Positions 1 to 5,854 of a stretch of 20,098 nucleotides of DNA are shown here, in pieces. Below the pieces are notes generated by a model. That model saw only the letters and a program-made list of their open reading frames with translations, was not told the DNA's origin and did not search any database. The stretch covers positions 1 to 20,098 of the forward strand of contig DASVDW010000053.1 in assembly GCA_036380925.1 (NCBI GenBank), given 5' to 3'. The stretch comes from JAICLV01 sp036380925 (GTDB taxonomy: Bacteria > Actinomycetota > Actinomycetes > Acidothermales > Acidothermaceae). Positions within the stretch are counted from its first letter, which is position 1. Each line of letters starts with the position of its first letter. Position numbers and translations under genes: made by a program.

Positions 1-59
1 GATCAACCCGGCGGGGAGGGGCAGGCACCTAAAGTCGGACGGTCGGCGTCTGAAGCGAG

Positions 60-1643
60 GTGACCGCGATCGAGCGACGAGACTTCCTCCGGCTGGCCGC
101 CGCGGCGGGCGTCGCCGCCGCCACAGCGGGCTGCAACCATCGCTCGCCAAGACCCGCCGCCAGCTCTGCCAAACCCCCGGCCGCCGGCTCCGCTCCACCG
201 AGCGGTCCGCCGCCGTCAAGCCCGCCGGCCCCAACCGACCTGACCGCCCTCAAAAAGACCCTCGGCGACAAGCTGATCCTGCCCAGCGACAGCCGATACG
301 CCACCGCCGCGCAGCTGTTCGACCCGCGCTTCGACGCGATCCGTCCCGCCGCGATCGCGAAATGCGCCAGCCCGGACGACGTCGCCACCTGCCTGCGACA
401 CGCCAAAGCCAGCGGCGCCACGTTCGCGGTCAGGAGCGGCGGACACAGCTACGCCGGCTACTCCACGTCGTCCGGCTTGGTGATCGACGTCGGCCCGATG
501 AACGCGATCACGCCCGCAAAGACGCCAAGCGTCGCGCGCATCGGCGCCGGCGCGCGACTCATCGACGTCTACGCGAAGTTGGCCGCCCAAGGCGTTTCGA
601 TTCCGGCCGGTTCCTGCCCGACGGTCGGCGTCACCGGACTCGCGCTGGGCGGCGGCGTCGGCGTGGTCGGGCGCAAGTACGGCCTGACCTGCGACCGGCT
701 CACCGCGATCGAGCTGGTCACCGCCGACGGCGAGCAGGTCCGCTGCGACGCCAACCACGACGCCGACCTGTTCTGGGCGCACCGTGGCGGAGGCGGCGGC
801 AACTTCGGCGTGGTCACCGCGCTCGAGTTCGCCACCCACCGCACTCAGCCGCTCTCGTACTTCGTGCTGCGGTGGGATTGGTCGCGCGCCGCCGACGTGC
901 TGACGGCGTGGCAAGGCTGGGTCGCGACCGCGCCGGACGAACTGTGGTCGAGCCTGCACCTCGACGGCGCCGCCTCGGCGAACACGACGCCGAAGATCTA
1001 CGTCAACGGCGTCCACGTGGGCCCGCTCGCCGACCTGCAAAGACTCGTCGACCAGCTGCAAGCCGCCGCGAAGGCGCCCATGACCAGCCGGTTCGCAAAC
1101 CTTGCCGACTACCTGCGCACGATGATGATCGAGGGCGGCTGCGCGGACCTCACGCTGGCGCAATGCCGGCCGCGGGCCGGCGGCGGGACGTTGCCGCGAG
1201 GACCGCAGCTGGCCAGGTCCGACTTCATCGCCGGCCCGCTCACGTCGTCCGGGGTTGGAGTCGTGCTCGACGGGATCGAGCGCCGCCAACGGCAAGGGCT
1301 GCCAGGCGGCAGCGTGCTGTTCGACGCGTGCGGCGGCGCGATCAACCGGGTCGGCCCGACCGAGACGGCGTTCGCGCACCGCGACCAGCTGGCCTGCCTG
1401 CAATATGTCGCGCCGCTGCTCGACGCCAAGCAGACCCAGGCGAACCAGGCGTGGCTCGACCGGCTCTACGCCGACATGCGGTCGCATGTGAGCGGCTACG
1501 CCTACCAGAACTACATCGACCCGCAGCTGGCCGACTGGCAGCACGCGTATTACGGGGTCAACCTCGGGCGGCTGCGCGACGTCAAGTCCGCGTACGACCC
1601 GGATGATCTCTTCCAGTTCGCGCAATCGATCCCGACCCGCTAA
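60..1643 (+). CDS. Tat-exported FAD-linked oxidase (BBE family), putative lipoprotein
   Basis: This 527-residue protein is an FAD-dependent oxidase of the PCMH/berberine-bridge-enzyme family, which oxidises alcohols, sugars or secondary metabolites using oxygen; the substrate cannot be told from sequence. The N-terminus has a twin-arginine motif (RRDFLRL, residues 6-12), a hydrophobic stretch and a lipobox-like end with Cys25 (TAGC). A Pro/Ser/Ala-rich linker follows to about residue 60. The folded protein is therefore probably exported by Tat and lipid-anchored outside the cell. The FAD-binding domain carries RSGGHSYAGYS with His129 and GSCPTVG with Cys186, the two positions used for bicovalent FAD attachment in this family. 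The C-terminal BBE segment (YQNYIDPQL, then NLGRLRDVKSAYDPDDLF) is intact, so the protein is full length. The GTG start at 60 is chosen because it puts the twin arginines close to the N-terminus; the ribosome site is weak. The next gene begins shortly after its stop. Confidence 0.9.
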   Translation: MTAIERRDFLRLAAAAGVAAATAGCNHRSPRPAASSAKPPAAGSAPPSGPPPSSPPAPTDLTALKKTLGDKLILPSDSRYATAAQLFDPRFDAIRPAAIAKCASPDDVATCLRHAKASGATFAVRSGGHSYAGYSTSSGLVIDVGPMNAITPAKTPSVARIGAGARLIDVYAKLAAQGVSIPAGSCPTVGVTGLALGGGVGVVGRKYGLTCDRLTAIELVTADGEQVRCDANHDADLFWAHRGGGGGNFGVVTALEFATHRTQPLSYFVLRWDWSRAADVLTAWQGWVATAPDELWSSLHLDGAASANTTPKIYVNGVHVGPLADLQRLVDQLQAAAKAPMTSRFANLADYLRTMMIEGGCADLTLAQCRPRAGGGTLPRGPQLARSDFIAGPLTSSGVGVVLDGIERRQRQGLPGGSVLFDACGGAINRVGPTETAFAHRDQLACLQYVAPLLDAKQTQANQAWLDRLYADMRSHVSGYAYQNYIDPQLADWQHAYYGVNLGRLRDVKSAYDPDDLFQFAQSIPTR

Positions 1644-1648
1644 AACCG

Positions 1649-1682
1649 GGGTTGGATCCGCATGCAACCCAGCGCCGGGTTG
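1649..1682 (+). promoter_or_regulatory. Three-arm alternative hairpin region after the oxidase gene
   Basis: Directly after the oxidase stop codon lie GGGTTG (1649-1654), CAACCC (1665-1670) and GGGTTG (1677-1682). The middle arm can pair with either flank, giving two mutually exclusive 6-bp stems with loops of 10 and 6 bases. This could be a weak terminator for the oxidase gene or a leader structure for the sigma factor. No U-run follows. The arms overlap the candidate ECF promoter listed separately, so only one reading may be right. Confidence 0.3.
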
Positions 1683-1689
1683 TGGCGTC
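1664..1689 (+). promoter_or_regulatory. Candidate ECF-type promoter before the sigma factor gene
   Basis: GCAACC at 1664-1669 and CGTC at 1686-1689 are separated by 16 bases. This resembles the general ECF promoter form, with an AAC-containing -35 and a CGTC -10. If real, transcription would start near 1697 and the sigma factor would be translated from one of the later GTG codons (1706, 1715 or 1721). That would make the sigma factor gene a candidate for autoregulation. The match is short and unproven. Confidence 0.35.
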
Positions 1690-1720
1690 CTTCGATCCGT
1701 ACAACGTGCCCGGGGTGAAC

Positions 1721-2230
1721 GTGGACGAGGAGCGGCAAAGGGTCTTTGACGAGTTCGCCCGCGCTCGAATGCCGGAGCTGCTTCGCTTCGGCCACGCGCT
1801 CACCGGCAACCCGCACGCCGCGGCTGACCTGGTGCAAGACGCTTTGGAGCGCACGATGCTCGCTTGGCCTCGCGTCGAAAAGCAGGGTGACCCGGAGGGT
1901 TACGTGCGGCGGATCATGGTCAACCGCAACATCAGCATCTGGCGTCGGCGGCGACGCGAGACGCTGGTGCTCGACGTACCAGAAGATCCCGGACGCCGGG
2001 GAGCGGGCGAGCCGGAAATCCGCGACTTCGCCTTGTGGGAGCGGATCAAGGCGCTCCCGCCGCGGCAGCGCACGGTGATCGTGCTGCGCTACTACGAGGA
2101 CATGTCAGAGGCGCAGATCGCCGCGGTGATGGGCTCGTCGGTCGGCACGGTGAAGAGCCAGGCGTCGCGCGCTTTGGCGGCCCTGCGTAAGGACTCCGCC
2201 GCGTTCGCCGACGGTGAGGTGCGCCGATGA
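1721..2230 (+). CDS. ECF RNA polymerase sigma factor, SigE-family (actinobacterial)
   Basis: This is an extracytoplasmic-function sigma-70 factor that would redirect RNA polymerase to a small regulon. Region 2 starts at DEFARARMPELLRFGHALTG, continues through LVQDALERTMLAWPRV, and ends in the basic IWRRRRR patch. Region 4 holds LPPRQRTVIVLRYYEDM, then the helix-turn-helix SEAQIAAVMGSSVGTVKSQ. The arrangement fits the short actinobacterial SigE-like family, which lacks region 3. The frame is open from a TTG at 1652, with GTG codons at 1682, 1706, 1715 and 1721. I list 1721 because family members usually start just before the DEFxxF segment and because a candidate promoter ends at 1689. The start remains uncertain. 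The stop overlaps the next gene by 4 bases (ATGA), so translation of the pair is probably coupled and the products are likely partners. Confidence 0.88.
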   Translation: MDEERQRVFDEFARARMPELLRFGHALTGNPHAAADLVQDALERTMLAWPRVEKQGDPEGYVRRIMVNRNISIWRRRRRETLVLDVPEDPGRRGAGEPEIRDFALWERIKALPPRQRTVIVLRYYEDMSEAQIAAVMGSSVGTVKSQASRALAALRKDSAAFADGEVRR

Positions 2231-3633
2231 GCCGGCACATCCCGGACGACGAGTTCGACCGCAGGTTGCGCGACGTCCTGCGTTCGCGCGCGTTGTCAAT
2301 TTCGCCGGACGCCGACGCGATCGACCGCATCCACGCGGGTGCGCGGCGACGCCAGCGGCGGCAGCGGGTCGCCGTCTCGGGCGGCGCGGCGCTGGCGGTG
2401 ATCGCGGTGGCGGCGGTCGGCATCACGCTGCGGCCGACGCATGACAACGGATCGCGGCTCGCCGGCGGGCCGTCATCGAACACCCCGTCGATGACGACTC
2501 AGACCGCCAGCAAGCCGCCTTCACCCGTGCCGTCGACGGTGGCGCCGTCGTCCAACACCTTCACCGCGACCGGGCCCGCCACGACCGCCCCAGGCGCGAT
2601 CCCGGCGGGCGGCGCTCCGCCGGCCGGCTTCGTCCCGATGTCGGTGACCGCCGTCAACGCGAACACTTATTGGGTGCTCGGCCACGCGCCGTGCGACGTC
2701 GGCACCTGCACGGCGGTCGCGAAGACCACGGACGGCGGCAAGACCTTCACCGAAGTCGGCGCGCCTGCTTCGCCGGTCGGTCCTGACGGCCTCGGCGCCA
2801 AAGACGTCCTCGGTTCTGGCGTCGTCTCTGAGATTCGTTTCGGCGACGGCAAGAACGGCTGGGCGTTCGACGGCGGGCTCTGGCAGACGGCCGACGGCGG
2901 CCTGAGCTGGTCGCAACTGGCTGGCGTTGACCCGTCGGCCCCGCAGTTCGCCGTCCAACGGCTTGCGGCCGCGAACAATCGCGCCTGGGCGATCGCGCTC
3001 ACAAACGCCAACACGGCGGTCGGGCCCACCTACGCCGTCTACTCGACCACCTATCCGGGTGGCACCTGGCAGAAAGTCGACTCAGCGGGCACGTTCGGTG
3101 CGGCTGAACCGATGCTCGGAGTTGAGGGAACGACCGTCGTCGTCATCGGAACCGACGCCACGACCGGCAAGCAACGCGCGGTCATCGCGACAGGCGGCTC
3201 GACGAGCTTCGCGCCGTTGCCCGGCAGCAACCTGCCATGCGCTTATGCGCCGGGCGATCCCGTGTCCACAACGACCAATGCGCTGTGGCTGGCGTGCGCG
3301 TCGTCCGGCAATGGCCTGTCTGGTGCGTACGTGTCGCCCGACTTCGGGACGACCTGGCAGACCGCTTCGTCGAAGCTTTCGAGCGCGTCAGTCGCGATTG
3401 GCGCGGTCGACGACAAGTCAGCGATCGTCGCGACCGGCGGCAAACTGCTGAGAGTCAACATCGACGGTTCCACCGCCACAGTGTCGACTCCGAATCTGCC
3501 GTCGGCGACGCAGTTCGCGTTCATCGGCTTCACGACCGCACAGGACGGCTTCGCGATCCCGGTCGTGAACGGCACGCGTCAGTTGTGGCGGACGACGGAC
3601 GGCGGCGCCCACTGGTCGGTCGTCAAGTTCTAA
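2227..3633 (+). CDS. Membrane-anchored Asp-box propeller protein, probable sigma-factor partner
   Basis: This 468-residue protein has three parts. The first is a charged cytoplasmic segment (1-47), ending in RRRQRRQR. One transmembrane helix follows (about 48-67), then a Ser/Thr/Pro-rich linker (about 80-130). An outside domain fills the rest and has Asp-box (BNR/sialidase-type) motifs: TTDGGKTF (167-174), TADGGLSW (221-228), SPDFGTTW (370-377) and TTDGGAHW (456-463). A degenerate TTYPGGTW lies near 274-281. Asp boxes mark beta-propeller blades. No sialidase catalytic residues can be assigned, so a binding or sensing role is more likely than hydrolysis. The ATG overlaps the sigma factor stop by 4 bases and has GGTGAGG just upstream, so the two are co-translated. 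By position it could be the anti-sigma factor or surface sensor, but no zinc anti-sigma (HxxxCxxC) motif is visible. Confidence 0.8.
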   Translation: MSRHIPDDEFDRRLRDVLRSRALSISPDADAIDRIHAGARRRQRRQRVAVSGGAALAVIAVAAVGITLRPTHDNGSRLAGGPSSNTPSMTTQTASKPPSPVPSTVAPSSNTFTATGPATTAPGAIPAGGAPPAGFVPMSVTAVNANTYWVLGHAPCDVGTCTAVAKTTDGGKTFTEVGAPASPVGPDGLGAKDVLGSGVVSEIRFGDGKNGWAFDGGLWQTADGGLSWSQLAGVDPSAPQFAVQRLAAANNRAWAIALTNANTAVGPTYAVYSTTYPGGTWQKVDSAGTFGAAEPMLGVEGTTVVVIGTDATTGKQRAVIATGGSTSFAPLPGSNLPCAYAPGDPVSTTTNALWLACASSGNGLSGAYVSPDFGTTWQTASSKLSSASVAIGAVDDKSAIVATGGKLLRVNIDGSTATVSTPNLPSATQFAFIGFTTAQDGFAIPVVNGTRQLWRTTDGGAHWSVVKF

Positions 3634-3663
3634 CCACCGCCGCGCCGCAGACTGGTCGCAGAC

Positions 3664-3707
3664 TTGTGTCGGCCTACACGCGGTAGACCGCGTGTTCGCC
3701 GACACAA
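3664..3707. terminator. Nested palindromic hairpin, likely bidirectional terminator
   Basis: TTGTGTCGGC (3664-3673) pairs perfectly with GCCGACACAA (3698-3707). Inside it ACACGCGGT (3676-3684) pairs perfectly with ACCGCGTGT (3687-3695). A symmetrical 2x2 internal loop (ct/tc) separates the two stems, and the tip is an AG. The element lies between convergent genes, 30 bases after the propeller gene stop and 10 bases from the pckG stop, so it can stop transcription from both sides. There is no U-run on either strand. Confidence 0.75.
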
Positions 3708-3717
3708 CTCGCCGGAA

Positions 3718-5556
3718 TCAGCCTTGATTGAGCGCGGCCGCCACCCGTCGGTGCGCTTCCCAGATCTCCTCGGGCAGGTCGTGGAACTGCTCCAGATGCT
3801 TGCGCCGGAAGCCCATCTCTTGCCGCCACCGCTCGACGTCGATGCTCAGCAACAGGTCAAGGTCGGCCGGATCAATCTCCAGCCCCTCGAGCTCGAGCTC
3901 CTCACGCGCCGGCAAGACACCGACCGGCGATCGCACGCCAGAGACCTCGCCGTTCTTCAGCCGCACCAGCCAGAGCAGGGCGCGCAGGTTCTCCCGGTAA
4001 CCGGGCCAGCGGAAATGCCCGTCCTCGGGGTCGCGCTGGAACCAGTTGACGTGCGCGAAGATCGGCTGCTCGCGAGCCGCGCCGACAATACCCAGCCAGT
4101 GGGCCGCGTAGCGCCCCTCGGGATACGACATGAACGGCCGCATCGACATCGGGTCGTAGCGCAACTGCCCCTCAACGCCCTCGGCGGCGAACGTCGCCTC
4201 GGCCCCGAGCGTCAATCCGTCGTACACGCCCTCGGCGAGATCGTTGATGGCCCGCACGAGCGGTTCGCGGTCGCGGGTGCGGCCCCCGAAGATGACCGCG
4301 TCAATCGGAACACCCCTGGGGTCGTCGAAGTCGCGCGCGATGTTCGGCACGTTCGCCAGCGTGGTGGTGAACCGGCTGTTCGGGTGCGCCCACGCCTCGA
4401 AGCGCTCAGCCTCCGTGCGGTCGGCGATCGGTCGACCGGTCCAGTCCAGCCAACCGTCGAGGTCCTCCGGCGGGTGCGGCGTGCGGCCCTCCCACCAGAC
4501 CTCGTGCGTCTTCTCGTTGTAGGCCACGTTGGTGAACAACGTCTTCGTGCCAGGCGCGACGGCGTCCAGAGCGGTCGGGTTGGTGTCCTCGTTGGTGTCT
4601 TTCGCGACGCCGAAGACGCCGAACTCAGGGTTCATCCCGTACAACCGGCCGTCGTCCGGGTTGACCCACAGCCACGCGATGTCGTCGCCGTAGAACTCGA
4701 CGTGGTAGCGGTCGCCCAGCGCATCGGGCGCCAGCGTCATCGCGAGGTTGGTCTTGCCCGAGGCGCTCGGGAAGCCACCGCAGATGTGGTACTTGCGGCC
4801 GGTCTCCTTGTCGGTGATGCCGAGCAACATGAACTGCTCGGCGAGGAACCCGCCCGACGCCCAACCGTCGTACGACGCCTGCCGCAAACCGTGCGCGATC
4901 TTCCCGAGCAACGCGTTGCCGCCGTACGACGAGCCGAAGTGCAAGATCGTGCGCTCGTCGGCGACGGTCACGAAGTACCGCTGGTCGTTTTCGGTGCCCT
5001 GGCCGAGGTTTTCGAGATCTCCGGTGACGTGCACCGCGCGCACGAACATGTCGGGGTCGGCGAGGTTGTTGATGTGCGCCACGCCTACGCGGGCCATCCG
5101 GATCATGTGCAGCACCACGGTGCGGGAGTCGGTCAGCTCGACGCCGGCGGCGTACGCCTCAAGCGGTGATCCCGGCTGCGCCATCAGATATGGGATGACG
5201 TACATCGTCTTGCCGGCCGACGCGCCGCGCATGCGCTCCTCGAGCAGCGGGCGCATCTCAGATGACAGCCGCCAGTTGTTGTACACGCCCTTGTCGGCAG
5301 GATCGGCGGTCGCCACGATCGTCCGCTCTTCGGACCGCGCGGTGTCCTTGAGATAGCTGCGGGCGTAGTAGCAGCCGTCGCCCGCCGGCGAGATCTCCCC
5401 GGCCTCCAGCGCCTCGCGGATCAGCCGATCGTCATCAGCCGCGTCGACGACCTCGACGCGCGCCGCCCCGGTCAGCGCCGCCCAGTAGCGGACGTACTCA
5501 CGAACCTGCTCGCTTTTCAGACCCGAGCGGTCAAGCACCGCGTCGACGTCGACCAT
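3718..5556 (-). CDS. pckG: Phosphoenolpyruvate carboxykinase (GTP)
   Basis: The enzyme converts oxaloacetate and GTP to phosphoenolpyruvate, CO2 and GDP in the cytoplasm, at the gluconeogenic branch point. It is 612 residues long, the normal family length. Visible motifs are YGGNALLGK (211-219), the P-loop-like GFPSASGKTN (261-270), the metal-site DDIAW (291-295), NPEFGVFGVA, HPNSRF, FGGR and VNWF...HFRWPGY, the last holding the aromatic guanine-pocket residues. The GTP-type signature FPSACGKTN is altered: the reactive Cys is Ser266 (TCG codon at 4759-4761). One guanine-pocket Phe position appears to be Tyr (PGY where animal enzymes have PGF). The ATG has a near-perfect ribosome site (AAGGAGGG, 7 bases away). 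The gene stands alone, divergent from lhr and convergent with the sigma factor unit. Family identity is clear despite the divergence. Confidence 0.95.
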   Translation of the reverse strand: MVDVDAVLDRSGLKSEQVREYVRYWAALTGAARVEVVDAADDDRLIREALEAGEISPAGDGCYYARSYLKDTARSEERTIVATADPADKGVYNNWRLSSEMRPLLEERMRGASAGKTMYVIPYLMAQPGSPLEAYAAGVELTDSRTVVLHMIRMARVGVAHINNLADPDMFVRAVHVTGDLENLGQGTENDQRYFVTVADERTILHFGSSYGGNALLGKIAHGLRQASYDGWASGGFLAEQFMLLGITDKETGRKYHICGGFPSASGKTNLAMTLAPDALGDRYHVEFYGDDIAWLWVNPDDGRLYGMNPEFGVFGVAKDTNEDTNPTALDAVAPGTKTLFTNVAYNEKTHEVWWEGRTPHPPEDLDGWLDWTGRPIADRTEAERFEAWAHPNSRFTTTLANVPNIARDFDDPRGVPIDAVIFGGRTRDREPLVRAINDLAEGVYDGLTLGAEATFAAEGVEGQLRYDPMSMRPFMSYPEGRYAAHWLGIVGAAREQPIFAHVNWFQRDPEDGHFRWPGYRENLRALLWLVRLKNGEVSGVRSPVGVLPAREELELEGLEIDPADLDLLLSIDVERWRQEMGFRRKHLEQFHDLPEEIWEAHRRVAAALNQG

Positions 5557-5563
5557 TCGATCG

Positions 5564-5571
5564 CCCTCCTT
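5564..5571 (-). promoter_or_regulatory. Ribosome binding site of pckG
   Basis: On the minus strand AAGGAGGG sits 7 bases before the ATG at 5554-5556. It is the strongest Shine-Dalgarno match noticed in the window and fixes the pckG start. Confidence 0.85.
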
Positions 5572-5642
5572 CGCTCCACCTCCGTGATCGGTGGACCTGA
5601 TCGGTGTGCCCCTCCGGCGCGCGGAAGAACGGCCTCACCACG

Positions 5643-5677
5643 GAGACGCGGGGGTGAGGGCGCACATCCCTCGTCTC
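5643..5677 (-). promoter_or_regulatory. Hairpin in the pckG upstream region
   Basis: GAGACG (5643-5648) pairs with CGTCTC (5672-5677), and AGGG (5657-5660) can pair with CCCT (5668-5671) inside it. The structure lies roughly 90-120 bases before the pckG ATG, in a leader if transcription starts further upstream. It matches no riboswitch that I recognise. Confidence 0.3.
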
Positions 5678-5726
5678 TGCCGAATTCGTCCTTTCGACTA
5701 TCCCGAACCTAGCCTGTGTCGCGCCA

Positions 5727-5744
5727 GATGAGATCCGTCACATC
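5727..5744. promoter_or_regulatory. Imperfect palindrome between pckG and lhr, possible operator
   Basis: The arms GATGAGA (5727-5733) and TCACATC (5738-5744) surround TCCG, with one mismatch between the arms. Read on the minus strand, the right arm contains TGTGA, a CRP/GlxR-like half site, but the other half is poor. The position, about 170-190 bases upstream of the pckG start, would suit a carbon-source regulator. This is a weak inference. Confidence 0.25.
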
Positions 5745-5777
5745 GCTAGCCGACAAAGTGGCTCGATTCCCTTTTGG

Positions 5778-5805
5778 GACAACGTTTGTTGTGCCAGACA
5801 ACGTT
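5778..5805. repeat. Two GACAACGTT direct repeats upstream of lhr
   Basis: GACAACGTT occurs at 5778-5786 and 5797-5805, a 19-base step (close to two helical turns). The first copy is also part of an inverted repeat, ACAAC (5779-5783) with GTTGT (5788-5792). The pair sits just before the lhr promoter candidate and could be a tandem operator. Confidence 0.4.
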
Positions 5806-5827
5806 AGGCGCCGTCACCTCGGCGCCT
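5806..5827. promoter_or_regulatory. Inverted repeat abutting the lhr promoter candidate
   Basis: AGGCGCC (5806-5812) and GGCGCCT (5821-5827) are perfect inverted arms around an 8-base spacer. The second arm ends on the first base of the TGTCAGTG element. No plus-strand gene ends upstream, so a terminator is unlikely; an operator is the simplest reading. Confidence 0.4.
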
Positions 5828-5848
5828 GTCAGTGGCGAAGTCCACAAT
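5827..5848 (+). promoter_or_regulatory. Candidate RecA-independent DNA-damage (PafBC-type) promoter of lhr
   Basis: TGTCAGTG (5827-5834) is followed by exactly 8 bases and then CACAAT (5843-5848). The mycobacterial RecA-independent damage promoter has the form tTGTCRGTG-N8-TAnnnT. The upstream element matches fully over these eight bases and the spacing is exact. The -10 hexamer keeps A at position 2 and T at position 6 but has C at position 1. A start about 7 bases past the hexamer falls on the A of the lhr ATG, which would give a leaderless mRNA. Confidence 0.5.
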
Positions 5849-5854
5849 CGAGGC

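Noticed and set aside
216..1667. A 483-codon minus-strand frame opposite the flavin oxidase gene
   Set aside because: No recognisable domain, composition typical of a GC-rich shadow frame, and the plus-strand gene has a full set of family motifs.
3664..5169. A 501-codon open frame on the plus strand across pckG
   Set aside because: It runs antisense through a complete, clearly conserved PEP carboxykinase gene. The translation is Arg/Val-rich without motifs, a common artefact of high GC at third codon positions.
5774..5854. Upstream start for lhr giving 27 more residues
   Set aside because: The extra residues have no family homology that I recognise and would cover the promoter candidate and repeats. 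Lhr homologues begin near the ATG at 5855.
5557..5854. Known riboswitch or small RNA in the pckG-lhr gap
   Set aside because: The hairpin and repeats seen there do not fit any riboswitch consensus that I can recognise, so none is called.
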